Positions 16,325 to 24,630 of a DNA stretch of 64,000 nt are shown one piece after another. The stretch's first letter is position 1. The number at the start of each line of letters is the position of its first letter. The stretch is from Bacillota bacterium (GTDB taxonomy: Bacteria > Bacillota > Clostridia > Christensenellales > SZUA-584). The notes under the pieces are model-generated. The model was not told where the DNA came from, did not search any database, and saw only the letters and a program-made list of their open reading frames with translations. The position numbers were made by a program, and so were the translations under genes. Location: positions 37,402 through 101,401 of the forward strand of contig JAEYOE010000016.1 in the NCBI GenBank assembly GCA_023412005.1. Direction: 5' to 3'.

Positions 16325-17065
16325 ATGGATACGAAAATAAAGCTAATGGTTGTGGACGATAACCCGGAAGTCACGAACAGCATAAAAAATTATTTTCAAT
16401 TGAAAAGTGGCTTTGATGTAATCGGGACCGCCGGTGACGCTTTGGAAGCCATTCAGATACTATCGCGGCAGATACCGGATGTGATTATTATGGATTTAAT
16501 CATGCCCAATGCGGACGGCTTTTGCTTGCTGGAAGAGGTCAGAAATCAATTGTTCTTGAGCCACATAAAAATTATTGTGGTGTCATGTTTGTCGCAGGAA
16601 TCCATCATTTCGAGAGCAAGTAAATTGGGTGCGGATTTTTATATTATTAAGCCATTTTCACTCGATGTTCTTTATAGCCGAGTGGTTGAGGTCTGCAATA
16701 AACAGTTTACCATTTCCAACAGGCAAAAGACTATCACAGACTCTGCCGAGCTTCTGGATAAAATAATGAGCCTGTTATCGTCCTTGGGTATACCGGAGAA
16801 TTCAAAGGGGCGAAAATACTTGGCAGATTGCATCATGTTGGCAATAGACGATCAAGACGACGCTGACAATTTGAGCCGAAATATCTATCCGAAAGCCGGC
16901 CTCTTAAACGGGACGGATGCATCCAGCATCGAAAAGACAATCAGGCATACGATTCAAGCAGCCTGGGAGAGAAGAGAAACGCCGTTATTGGGATTCGATT
17001 CACAGACAAAACCGACAAACAAGAAATTCATTAAATCAATTTTACAGCAACTTTTATCGTCGTAA
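16325..17065 (+). CDS. Spo0A-like response regulator
   Basis: A 246-residue regulator. Residues 1-125 are a receiver domain with acidic pair D11-D12, phospho-acceptor D57 (IIMDLIMPNADG) and conserved Lys in IIKPFS. Residues ~140-246 match the Spo0A DNA-binding domain: SLGIPENSKGRKYLADCIML, IYPKAGLLNGTDASSIEKTI and RHTIQAAWERRE are collinear with its helices, and KPTNKKFI ends it. Recognition-helix residues are close to those that read TGTCGAA. Genuine spo0A usually sits beside spoIVB; here the neighbours are a kinase and chemotaxis genes, so this is probably a paralogue. The AGGAG lies only 1 nt from the ATG, an unusually tight spacing. Confidence 0.88.
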   Translation: MDTKIKLMVVDDNPEVTNSIKNYFQLKSGFDVIGTAGDALEAIQILSRQIPDVIIMDLIMPNADGFCLLEEVRNQLFLSHIKIIVVSCLSQESIISRASKLGADFYIIKPFSLDVLYSRVVEVCNKQFTISNRQKTITDSAELLDKIMSLLSSLGIPENSKGRKYLADCIMLAIDDQDDADNLSRNIYPKAGLLNGTDASSIEKTIRHTIQAAWERRETPLLGFDSQTKPTNKKFIKSILQQLLSS

Positions 17066-17367
17066 TTTCAGCAAATATCAAACATAGTGACACTGCCATT
17101 TTTTTTCGTTTAATTCGACGTCGAAACGTCGAAAAATAATAGACATTTTCGTGTGCGTGTGATTAAATAAAAACAGAGGTTGTATTTAGTTAAAAATAAA
17201 TAAAAAAGGGAATAGGCAAAGAAAATGCCTGTAATGCATCATTCGAAAATAAATGCCAATAAAATGGGTTTAAACAACCCGCTCCAGGTCGGCATGGATG
17301 TTTGGATGCGGCGCTTCATTATATATGCCTTAATCACATTACGAAAACACACGAGGAGGTATAGAAG
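17066..17367. other. Intergenic region upstream of cheW
   Basis: A 300-bp AT-rich region without a gene. It holds the 0A-like cluster at 17114-17133 and a run of A/T. No consensus promoter could be fixed with confidence. Confidence 0.5.
17114..17133. promoter_or_regulatory. 0A-box-like cluster upstream of cheW
   Basis: A perfect 12-bp palindrome TTCGACGTCGAA (17114-17125) is followed after one base by another CGTCGAA (17127-17133). Each half differs from the 0A box TGTCGAA by one base. It lies between the Spo0A-like gene and cheW, so either gene product could be connected to it. Confidence 0.45.
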
Positions 17368-17871
17368 TTGACAAATAAAAAGACGGAAGAAACCGACGAT
17401 ATGCTGCAGGGCAGGTACTTGCTGTTTGGTCTCGGTGATGAAGTGTACGGTGTACACATTCGCTGTGTGACAGAAATCATCGGAATGCAGCCAGTGAGCA
17501 CGTTGCCGGAGGCCACCGCATATATCAAGGGGGTCATCAACCTGCGCGGAAAAATCATTCCGGTGATCGACATGCGTTTACGGTTTAAGAAGCCTGCGGC
17601 ACCATACACGGACCGGACCTGCATTGTGGTTGTGGAGACACAGCACTTTTCGGCAGGTCTGATTGTTGACGAAGTGGATGAGGTGCTTGTTATTGAAGAA
17701 AAAGATATTGCGCCGCCGCCCAGGCTTGACATCGGAATCGGCCATCGCTATCTCAGCGGAATTGGAAAGGTTAACGGAAAAGTGAAATTGTTGCTTGACT
17801 GCGAAGCGCTTTTTGACGAAGAGGAAACGAAACAAATGGATCTTGTTAGAACAGGAGGAAGCAAAAGATGA
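17368..17871 (+). CDS. cheW: CheW chemotaxis coupling protein
   Basis: A 167-residue CheW that would couple the adjacent chemoreceptor to CheA kinase. It shows YLLFGLGDEVYGVHI, YIKGVINLRGKIIPVIDMRLRF and AGLIVDEVDEVLVI, the standard family strands. The start is a TTG at 17368 with AGGAGG 8 nt upstream; no in-frame ATG fits. It overlaps the chemoreceptor gene by 4 bp. No cheA is in the window, so it must use a kinase encoded elsewhere. Confidence 0.94.
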   Translation: MTNKKTEETDDMLQGRYLLFGLGDEVYGVHIRCVTEIIGMQPVSTLPEATAYIKGVINLRGKIIPVIDMRLRFKKPAAPYTDRTCIVVVETQHFSAGLIVDEVDEVLVIEEKDIAPPPRLDIGIGHRYLSGIGKVNGKVKLLLDCEALFDEEETKQMDLVRTGGSKR

Positions 17872-20141
17872 AATCGCTCAAAACGAAGATGATAGCAATA
17901 TTTTCAGTAACAATGGCCGTTGTTCTTGGGGTTATCGGTGTTTTCACGGCCATAAATGTCAGCAATATTGTGGTTCCGCTGAACAACAGCTTAACCCAGC
18001 AGGTTGTAAACGCCAGAGCGGCAGAGATCGGAAAATATCTGGACGGTATTGGGCTTGATATCACGACATGGTCGGAAAGGAACACAATACGTTCCGGCGA
18101 TTTAGCAGCAATTCAAAAGGACCTAGAAACCAGGCAAGAGACCCTTCGGTCGGACTATCAGATGGTATTGTATTCCGATCTTAACGGTGATTACTTTACC
18201 TCGCTGGGCGGATCGGGCAATATCAAAGACAGAGAGTATTTTCAGCAAATTGTAAGCGGACAGGTCTTCGCGCTCAGCAACCCTGTCATTTCAAAAACCA
18301 CTGGTGATATTATTTTCGTCGCGGCTCACGCCGTAACCGGCGATAACGGTGAACTTGAGGGTGTGGTGGCTGCCACAATACTTCTGGATACCTTTAACGA
18401 AGTGGCTCAGTCCATCAAAATCGGCGAAAACGGATTTGCGTGGATTATGGATTCGACAGGACTTATATTTGCACATCCTGATGAAAGCATCAGGCTTAAG
18501 CTCAATACGCTGAATTCAAAAGATGAGGGTTTTGACGGCCTGGACGCGATCGGACAAAAGATGGTTGCAGGTGAATCGGGTATCGGTAAATATGTAAAGA
18601 ATCATGAAGCGGTTTCTGTGATATACGAACCTGTTCCGAGTTCTCCGGGTTGGTCGATGGCTTATACGATGTATGAAAAGGAGCTTATGGCGCCAGTAAG
18701 TAACCTCATTATGGCCATTGTGCTTATCGTCATTGTTGGTATAGTCGCCAGCGCCGCCGCCACATTCTTTATTTCGGGCAGAATTGTTAAGCCCATTAAG
18801 GCCACCGCCGAATGCGCAAAAGCGTTGTCGGAAGGGAATCTGGATGCCCCGCTCGCTTTAAAAGCCAAGGACGAAACCGGGCAGCTTGCGCGAATTTTGG
18901 ACAGTGAGGTGCGGGGTGCTTTTAAGAATATAGAAACAGCTCAAATTGTGGCGAAAAAACAAGCGGACTATCAGGCAAAGGAGGTCAATAAGCTTGTTGT
19001 GAATCTGGAAAGGCTGTCGCGCGGCGAGCTGCTTTGCGACATTGTCGTCCATGAGCCTGATGCGGATACAAACGAGCTTTACAAAGTTTACAGCAACATC
19101 GCCGATAACCTGGGCAATGCCGTTAAGGCCATCAACAGCTATATCAGTGAGATTTCGTTTGTGCTGGGTGAGATGTCAGACGGCAAGCTTGATGTTAAAA
19201 TATCCTCCGATTATCTCGGCGAATTTGTCGCACTTAAAGAAGCCATTAACGGTATTGTTGATTCGCTCAACAATGTGATGTCTGATATCAATATTTCGGC
19301 AGACCAGGTCGCTTCGGGCACATCGCAGGTATCCGACGGCAGTCAGGAGATATCACAGGGCGCAACGGAGCAGGCCAGTTCTATCGAAGAGCTCAATGCA
19401 TCGGTTACCCAAATTGCTGAACAGACGCGGCAGAACGCCGTTAACGCCAATAAAGCAAACGAAATGTCCGGCGCAGCAAAGGAGCAAGCCATTGCGGGCA
19501 ATGAGCAGATGAAAAAGCTTCAGCAGGCGATGGAAGAGATCAACGAATCGTCCGCGAATATCTCGAAGATCATCAAAGTGATCGACGATATCGCGTTCCA
19601 GACCAACATCCTTGCGCTCAACGCGGCAGTGGAGGCAGCGCGGGCGGGCGTGCATGGCAAGGGCTTCGCGGTGGTTGCCGAGGAAGTGCGCAATCTCGCG
19701 GCCAGAAGTGCGAGTGCGGCCAAAGAGACGACAGAACTGATTGAAGGTTCGATTAAGAAGGCCGAGGCGGGCACAAAGATTGCGAATGAAACGGCACAGT
19801 CTCTGAACCGTATTGTGGAAGGCGTGCAAACCGCGGTGGCGCTGGTGGCGGATATTGCGGCAGCGTCAAATCAGCAGGCAACGGCCATTCACGACGTGAA
19901 CAGAGGTATCGAGCAGATGTCGCAGGTGGTTCAGAACAACTCCGCAACATCTGAAGAAGCCGCGGCGGCAGCCGAACAGCTCTCCAGCCAGGCAGAGATG
20001 CTCAAAGGCAGGGTGGCTCAGTTCAAGCTCAGAAACGCGGAAAATAAAGCCGGTACATTGAAAAAAACCGCATCGCTCGAAGACGGCAAACAAAGTTCGC
20101 CTCACATTGATTTGAACGGCGGTGAGTTTGGGAAGTATTAA
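17868..20141 (+). CDS. Methyl-accepting chemotaxis protein with dCache-type sensor
   Basis: A 757-residue transmembrane receptor. An N-terminal membrane helix (~10-30) is followed by a 240-residue extracellular domain of Cache type (DREYFQQIVSGQVFALSNPVISK and IMDSTGLIFAHPDES by segments), a second membrane helix (~280-305), HAMP, a further HAMP-like linker region (~370-480), and the cytoplasmic signalling hairpin with FQTNILALNAAVEAARAG near 575-592. Cache domains bind small molecules such as amino acids; the ligand is not evident. Translationally coupled to cheW. Confidence 0.95.
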   Translation: MKSLKTKMIAIFSVTMAVVLGVIGVFTAINVSNIVVPLNNSLTQQVVNARAAEIGKYLDGIGLDITTWSERNTIRSGDLAAIQKDLETRQETLRSDYQMVLYSDLNGDYFTSLGGSGNIKDREYFQQIVSGQVFALSNPVISKTTGDIIFVAAHAVTGDNGELEGVVAATILLDTFNEVAQSIKIGENGFAWIMDSTGLIFAHPDESIRLKLNTLNSKDEGFDGLDAIGQKMVAGESGIGKYVKNHEAVSVIYEPVPSSPGWSMAYTMYEKELMAPVSNLIMAIVLIVIVGIVASAAATFFISGRIVKPIKATAECAKALSEGNLDAPLALKAKDETGQLARILDSEVRGAFKNIETAQIVAKKQADYQAKEVNKLVVNLERLSRGELLCDIVVHEPDADTNELYKVYSNIADNLGNAVKAINSYISEISFVLGEMSDGKLDVKISSDYLGEFVALKEAINGIVDSLNNVMSDINISADQVASGTSQVSDGSQEISQGATEQASSIEELNASVTQIAEQTRQNAVNANKANEMSGAAKEQAIAGNEQMKKLQQAMEEINESSANISKIIKVIDDIAFQTNILALNAAVEAARAGVHGKGFAVVAEEVRNLAARSASAAKETTELIEGSIKKAEAGTKIANETAQSLNRIVEGVQTAVALVADIAAASNQQATAIHDVNRGIEQMSQVVQNNSATSEEAAAAAEQLSSQAEMLKGRVAQFKLRNAENKAGTLKKTASLEDGKQSSPHIDLNGGEFGKY

Positions 20142-20220
20142 GCGGCAGCCACAAGATGGGCTGGGACATCATGTTTCGGCATCCGACGACAAAAGGAACG
20201 GCAGTAATGTGGCTTAACAG

Positions 20221-20251
20221 AAAGCGCCGGATAATAACTCCGGCGCTTTTT
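20221..20251 (+). terminator. Terminator after the chemoreceptor gene
   Basis: AAAGCGCCGGA/TCCGGCGCTTT stem with a 7-nt loop and T-run. Confidence 0.9.
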
Positions 20252-20301
20252 CATGGGCTTTATTGTAAATATATGCTCGTGTTTATGCGGTATTTCTTTC
20301 T

Positions 20302-21477
20302 TTACAGCATCAACCGATAGATATTCATAACGTCCTGCTTACCTAGCTTCACAAAGCCTCCAATATAGCCGTCGCGTCCGTCGCCGTAGCATGCCGATTC
20401 GGCCATTCTTTCAATATCCTCTTCCTTTGCGCCGAGCTCTGCAAAGTTTAACGGCAGGCCGATGGATTTGAAGAAGCGTTTCAGCGCCGCAATACCCTCT
20501 TTGGCAGTGGCTTCGGGATTCGCAAAATCCATCTGACAGCCCCACACACGCGTGGCCAGCTGTGCAAAGCGCATCACGTTGTGCTTCATATTGTACGTCA
20601 TCCAGGCCGGGAAAACGACAGCAAGGCCCGCGCCGTGCGCGCAGTCGTAAATCGCCGAGAGTTCATGCTCGATGTCGTGGCTGGCCCAGTCCTGAGAGCG
20701 CCCGACGCCGCATGAGTTATTGTGCGCCATCATACCCGCCCACATGATGTTCGCGCGCGCCTGATAGTTATCCGCGTCTGCCATCGCACGGGGCGCTTCG
20801 TGTATCATGGTTAACAGCAACGCTTCAATCATTCTGTCGGTCACTTCCACCTCGGTGGTGTTGGTGAAATATCGCTCGAACAAATGCGCCATGATGTCCG
20901 CAACGCCGCAGGCTGTTTGGAACGGCGGCAGCGTTTGTGTGAGCGCGGGGTTTAGTATCGAGAACGCGGGGCGGTAGGCTTCGCCGCTGGCACCGCGCTT
21001 GAACATGCCGTTTTCATGCGTAATCACACTGTCGGGAGAGCCTTCGCTGCCCGCTGCCGAGATGGTTAAAATCGTGGCAATCGGCAGCGCTTCGGTAACC
21101 GGCTTGCCCTGATAGAAATCCCAGAAGTCGCCGCTGTACACCGCGCCGGCTGCAATGGCCTTGGCCGAATCAATGGCGCTGCCGCCGCCGACGGCCAGCA
21201 CAAAATCGACACCTTCCTTGCGGCAAAGCTCTATGCCTTCGTAAACAAGGCCGCTGCGCGGGTTCGGCCTTGCGCCGCCCAGCTCAACAAACAGCAGGCC
21301 TTCGTTTTTCAGTGAGGCTTTTACACGGTCCAGCAGGCCCGTTTTGATAACGCTGCCGCCGCCGTAGTGAATGAGCACCTTGCTGCCGCCGAAGCGTTTA
21401 ACGTATTTGCCGGCCTCGTTTTCCTGGTCTTTACCGAACACAAAGTATGTGGGGCTGTAAAATGTAAAATTCTCCAT
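20302..21477 (-). CDS. Iron-containing alcohol dehydrogenase (butanol dehydrogenase/YqhD type)
   Basis: A 391-residue NAD(P)H-dependent dehydrogenase acting on aldehydes/alcohols. It starts MENFTFYSPTYFVFGK, has the nucleotide-binding VGGGSAIDSAKAIAAG and metal ligands in the IMAHLFERYF and ASHDIEHELS...AHGAGLAVVFPAW segments, as in group III iron dehydrogenases. The inner ATG at 21477 is 9 nt from AAAGG, whereas the first ATG at 21486 overlaps it, so I chose the inner one. The HxlR regulator gene lies 115 bp upstream on the same strand, which suggests control by carbonyl stress. Confidence 0.93.
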   Translation of the reverse strand: MENFTFYSPTYFVFGKDQENEAGKYVKRFGGSKVLIHYGGGSVIKTGLLDRVKASLKNEGLLFVELGGARPNPRSGLVYEGIELCRKEGVDFVLAVGGGSAIDSAKAIAAGAVYSGDFWDFYQGKPVTEALPIATILTISAAGSEGSPDSVITHENGMFKRGASGEAYRPAFSILNPALTQTLPPFQTACGVADIMAHLFERYFTNTTEVEVTDRMIEALLLTMIHEAPRAMADADNYQARANIMWAGMMAHNNSCGVGRSQDWASHDIEHELSAIYDCAHGAGLAVVFPAWMTYNMKHNVMRFAQLATRVWGCQMDFANPEATAKEGIAALKRFFKSIGLPLNFAELGAKEEDIERMAESACYGDGRDGYIGGFVKLGKQDVMNIYRLML

Positions 21478-21558
21478 ATTGTTCATCCTTTCGTGGCTTA
21501 TTCAAAGTGAGATGCGTTTGTTGGTTATTATTATAAATGAAGATGCCAATAATTCAAG

Positions 21559-21578
21559 CAGGCACATTCTTGTGCCTG
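21559..21578 (-). terminator. Perfect hairpin between hxlR-type gene and dehydrogenase
   Basis: CAGGCACA/TGTGCCTG with a 4-nt loop. There is no U-run behind it on the minus strand, so it may be an operator or processing site rather than a terminator. Confidence 0.35.
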
Positions 21579-21591
21579 ATGGTTTGTAAGC

Positions 21592-21951
21592 TCAGTCCTC
21601 GCCCGTGCATTGCCGGTTGGTCACCTCAAAGCGCTCACCGATATTCTTTTCACCCCATTCGCACATCATCTCTAATATGGGGTAGAGCGAGCGCCCCAGC
21701 TCGGTGGCGCTGTATTCCACGCGCGGCGGCTGTTGACCATAGTCTACGCGGCTCACTAGGCCGTCCGTTTCCATTTCGCGCAGCTGCGTGGTCAGCGTTT
21801 TTTTAGGCAGACTCTCCAGAAAGAACAGTATTTCGCCGTAGCGCTTGGTGCCGTTTTCTATGAGGTAGTTAAGTATCAGCGGCTTGCATTTGCCGCCTAT
21901 CATTTTCAGCGTGACTTCCATCTCGCAAGAGACTTTGATCTTTTCTTTCAT
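21592..21951 (-). CDS. HxlR-family transcriptional regulator
   Basis: A 119-residue winged-helix protein of the HxlR type: EVTLKMIGGKCKPLILNYL, RYGEILFFL and SLPKKTLTTQLREMETDGLVSR are the family DNA-binding core. Members often sense aldehydes or quinones through a conserved N-terminal cysteine; here a Cys lies in KVSCEMEV at about position 9. GAGG lies 5 nt before the ATG at 21951; the earlier ATG at 21969 has no site. The likely target is the adjacent alcohol dehydrogenase gene. Confidence 0.9.
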   Translation of the reverse strand: MKEKIKVSCEMEVTLKMIGGKCKPLILNYLIENGTKRYGEILFFLESLPKKTLTTQLREMETDGLVSRVDYGQQPPRVEYSATELGRSLYPILEMMCEWGEKNIGERFEVTNRQCTGED

Positions 21952-22051
21952 TCCTGCCTCGCTTTTCATCCGTATGATTTATATTAACACAATATCAAAC
22001 GGAAAACGAGCCAAAATGGCTTGCCTTGGTTTGTGAATGCGTCTTAACGGT

Positions 22052-22864
22052 CTAGTCGGCAAACTGCGCCAGTTCCTTTGTAAACGCCTCCATTTCGTCG
22101 ATGAAAAGGAAATGCCCGCTCTCCTTAAACGGCACAAGCACCGAGTTTTCAATGCTTTTATGCTGCCAAACGGAAAGCTCCGGCTTCACCACCTTGTCGT
22201 GAATGCCCTGCATAATCAGCGTGGGCACCTTAATTTGTTTTAAATCGTCGAACAGCGCCTCTTCACCGAGCCACGTATTGGCGATGGCCGCGGTGGCCCA
22301 GCCCGAGGCCTGCAGCCCGAGCGAGAAAATCCAGTCGGAAAACGCCTGCGTGACGGGCTTGTAGAAAATCATCTTTCCAAAGTCGCGCAGCATTTGAGGC
22401 CGGTCGGTCAGTGTACCTTCAATAATGTTGAGCACATCCGCCTTTGGCAGGCCGTAGGGGAAGTAGGAGCGCTGCACGAGGCTAGGGGCGGCCGCCGCTG
22501 CCAGCACCAGCTTTGATACGCCGTAGCCCTGATGGCGCGCCATGTATCTTACGGCGATGCCGCCGCCTGTGGAATGCCCGAGCAGCGTGAAACGGCTGAG
22601 GCGCATGGCATCCACCACGCTGCGAAGATCGTCTGAGAGACGGTTATAATCGTAGCCGCTCCACGGTTTATCCGATTGCCCGAAGCCGCGATAATCGATG
22701 CCGACGCAGCGAAACCCGAGCTTTGGCAGCCGGTCGAGCTGGTATTCAAACAGGCGGTGATTGCCCGGCCAGCCGTGCACGAACAGTATTGTTTTGTCGC
22801 CTGCGGGGTTTAAGTCTTCCACAAAAAGCTTCACATCAGGCTCAACGCGTATGTATTGTCCCAT
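22052..22864 (-). CDS. Alpha/beta hydrolase (haloperoxidase/epoxide-hydrolase-like)
   Basis: A 270-residue cytoplasmic hydrolase. HGWPGN forms the oxyanion region, GHSTGG holds the nucleophilic serine near residue 95, an aspartate lies in MQGIHDKVV, and the histidine in ESGHFLFIDE completes the triad. The cap region is short, as in non-heme chloroperoxidase-like esterases. The substrate cannot be told. GGAGG lies 9 nt before the ATG at 22864; an upstream ATG at 22951 would add 29 residues without a ribosome site. It is divergent from the Nif11-like pair. Confidence 0.88.
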   Translation of the reverse strand: MGQYIRVEPDVKLFVEDLNPAGDKTILFVHGWPGNHRLFEYQLDRLPKLGFRCVGIDYRGFGQSDKPWSGYDYNRLSDDLRSVVDAMRLSRFTLLGHSTGGGIAVRYMARHQGYGVSKLVLAAAAAPSLVQRSYFPYGLPKADVLNIIEGTLTDRPQMLRDFGKMIFYKPVTQAFSDWIFSLGLQASGWATAAIANTWLGEEALFDDLKQIKVPTLIMQGIHDKVVKPELSVWQHKSIENSVLVPFKESGHFLFIDEMEAFTKELAQFAD

Positions 22865-22986
22865 GATGGGGTTCCTCCAATAGATTAAGTACTGGTTTAA
22901 ACTATTCGTTTTGGTGTGATATAGTGACAGAGCATAAACGCATATTGCCAAAGCAATTGATGAGATGATGTATAGGAGGAAAACAC

Positions 22987-23253
22987 ATGTCGAAATTAAT
23001 CGCGAAAAAGTTTGCAGAGGAACTTTTGAGCAGCCAAAAGCTGCAAAGGCAGCTGGAAGATCACAAACCCGCCAGCATCGAAGATGTTGTCGCTTTTGCG
23101 GCGGTGCAGAATTTCAGCTTCTCGGCAGAAGACTTAAAGCAAGTGATTGAAGACTACAAGGCGATGCAGTTGTCAGACGATGTGCTCGGCAAAATCTATG
23201 CGGGTACGATCCCGACGCCGGTCAATGGTCAAATTACGGACGCTGTAACCTGA
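22987..23253 (+). CDS. Nif11-like small protein, copy 1
   Basis: An 88-residue protein resembling the Nif11/nitrile-hydratase-type leader domain: AKKFAEELLSSQKLQRQL, then SIEDVVAFAAVQNFSFSAEDLKQVI match the family pattern FxxxxxxDxxLxxxL...VxxLAxxxGFxFxxxEL. After LGKIYAG comes a 15-residue tail TIPTPVNGQITDAVT. In RiPP precursors of this family the leader ends in a Gly-Gly-like pair and the tail is the modified core; here Ala-Gly is in that place but no cysteine is present. AGGAGG lies 7 nt before the ATG. No maturation enzyme is adjacent, so a non-peptide-natural-product role is equally possible. Confidence 0.65.
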   Translation: MSKLIAKKFAEELLSSQKLQRQLEDHKPASIEDVVAFAAVQNFSFSAEDLKQVIEDYKAMQLSDDVLGKIYAGTIPTPVNGQITDAVT

Positions 23254-23295
23254 GAAACGATTTTTCTAAATAGGAACGAGCTGGAGGATATACTG

Positions 23296-23562
23296 ATGTC
23301 GAAAGAAAGTGCGAAGAAATTCGCAGAGGAACTACTCCTCAGCAAGAAGCTGCAAAAGCAGCTTGAGGTACAAAAGCCTGAATCGATAGAAGATGTTGTC
23401 GCCTTTGCGGCTGTGCAGAATTTCAGCTTCTCAGCGGAAGACTTAAAGCAGGTGATTGATGAGTATAAGGGTATGCAGCTCTCAGATGAGGTGCTGGGCA
23501 AAATCTATGCGGGCGCGTTTCCCACGGCTGTGAATAACCAGATTACGGACAGCGTGACGTGA
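23296..23562 (+). CDS. Nif11-like small protein, copy 2
   Basis: An 88-residue paralogue of the preceding gene, about 80% identical with no gaps. The block from IEDVVAF to DLKQVI is identical; differences gather in the first 30 residues and after YAG, where the tail reads AFPTAVNNQITDSVT. GGAGG lies 8 nt before the ATG. The two genes are 42 bp apart, most likely co-transcribed and born by tandem duplication. Confidence 0.65.
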   Translation: MSKESAKKFAEELLLSKKLQKQLEVQKPESIEDVVAFAAVQNFSFSAEDLKQVIDEYKGMQLSDEVLGKIYAGAFPTAVNNQITDSVT

Positions 23563-23571
23563 GGGGGTATG

Positions 23572-23603
23572 AAAAAGGGACGCATCTTTGCGATACATCC
23601 CTT
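23572..23603 (-). terminator. Terminator of rplM-rpsI
   Basis: On the minus strand AAGGGATGTATC/GATGCGTCCCTT pairs over 12 bp (two GU pairs) around a 5-nt loop, followed by TTTTTC. It may also slow transcripts of the Nif11-like pair arriving from the other side. Confidence 0.75.
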
Positions 23604-23617
23604 GGGTAACTTTGTTG

Positions 23618-24010
23618 TTATCTCTTGGAGAACTGGGGCGCGCGACGAGCGGCTTTGAGGCCGTATTTCTTTCTTTCCTTCATTCTCGCGTCTCTTGTTA
23701 AGAACCCGGCTCTCTTCACGATGGTTCTGAGCTCCGGCTCAGCCTTCACAAGCGCGCGGGCAATACCGTGACGGATTGCACCGGCCTGGCCTGTGTAGCC
23801 GCCGCCCTTGGCGTTAACGGTCACATCGTATTTGCTGAGCGTTTCGGTTAATACCAGCGGAGACTTCGCAAGCATACGCAGCGTCTCAAAACCGAAATAC
23901 TCTTCGATCGTTTTCTTGTTAACGAGCATTTTGCCATTGCCGGCGGTAAGTATAACCCGCGCAACAGCGCTCTTTCTTCTTCCCGTGCCTAAAAACTGTA
24001 TCTTTGCCAC
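23618..24010 (-). CDS. rpsI: Ribosomal protein S9
   Basis: A 130-residue small-subunit protein. LGTGRRKSAVARV near the start, KGGGYTGQAGAIRHGIAR in the middle and the basic tail RRAPQFSKR, which reaches toward the P-site tRNA, are diagnostic. The start is a GTG with AGGAGG 7 nt upstream, 2 bp after the rplM stop. Confidence 0.98.
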   Translation of the reverse strand: MAKIQFLGTGRRKSAVARVILTAGNGKMLVNKKTIEEYFGFETLRMLAKSPLVLTETLSKYDVTVNAKGGGYTGQAGAIRHGIARALVKAEPELRTIVKRAGFLTRDARMKERKKYGLKAARRAPQFSKR

Positions 24011-24012
24011 GA

Positions 24013-24456
24013 TTAGTTCCTCCTACCTTTGAGCTCTAAAAGCTCGGGCTTTTGTGCTGCATGGTCATGCTCAGGACCTGCAAAGATTCTCACCTTGGTG
24101 AGCATCTGGTGGCCAAGCTTGTTCTTGGGCAGCATGCGGCGGATGGCTTCGTACATTGCGAATTCCGGCTTTTCCTGCATGAGGTGCTCATACTTGGTTT
24201 CCTTCATGTGACCCATGTAACCCGAATGCTGACGGTAGAGCTTCTGTCCGAGCTTATTGCCCGTAAACACAGCCTTTTCGGCGTTGATGATGATGACATA
24301 GTCGCCCGTATCGACATGCGGCGTAAATTCCGGCTTGTTTTTTCCTCTCAGGATAGACGCGACCTGGCTGGCCAGACGGCCGAACACCATGCCGTCGGCA
24401 TCAACAAGATACCACTTACGGTCCACAGAGCCGGGTTTTGCCATATATGATTTCAT
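24013..24456 (-). CDS. rplM: Ribosomal protein L13
   Basis: A 147-residue large-subunit protein: KWYLVDADGMVFGRLAS, GDYVIIINAEKAVFTGNK, and RMLPKNKLG are family signatures. GGGAGG lies 6 nt before the ATG. First gene of the conserved rplM-rpsI pair. Confidence 0.98.
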   Translation of the reverse strand: MKSYMAKPGSVDRKWYLVDADGMVFGRLASQVASILRGKNKPEFTPHVDTGDYVIIINAEKAVFTGNKLGQKLYRQHSGYMGHMKETKYEHLMQEKPEFAMYEAIRRMLPKNKLGHQMLTKVRIFAGPEHDHAAQKPELLELKGRRN

Positions 24457-24484
24457 TGGCTTCCTCCCAGTGTTTGCTTAGGTT

Positions 24485-24499
24485 ATAGTCGCAGACTAT
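24485..24499 (-). promoter_or_regulatory. Leader hairpin of rplM
   Basis: Perfect ATAGTC/GACTAT stem with a 3-nt loop inside the ~70-nt rplM leader. L13 operons of Firmicutes often have an autoregulatory leader; whether this is one cannot be decided from this piece alone. Confidence 0.35.
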
Positions 24500-24536
24500 C
24501 GATCGGGGCTAGTGAACGATAAAACGCGCAGATAAC

Positions 24537-24565
24537 ATTGTATACAATGGTGCCGTGTGTGTCAA
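24537..24565 (-). promoter_or_regulatory. Promoter of rplM-rpsI
   Basis: On the minus strand consensus TTGACA (24560-24565) and TACAAT (24537-24542) with a 17-bp spacer. Confidence 0.85.
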
Positions 24566-24630
24566 GATTTTTTACGACCAAACAAGCGCTAATTGCACCA
24601 TTTTTATCAGTATAACCGTAATTTTCACCG

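Noticed and set aside
17160..17367. Cyclic-di-GMP riboswitch before cheW
   Set aside because: The conserved core of the GEMM-I and GEMM-II classes was not found.
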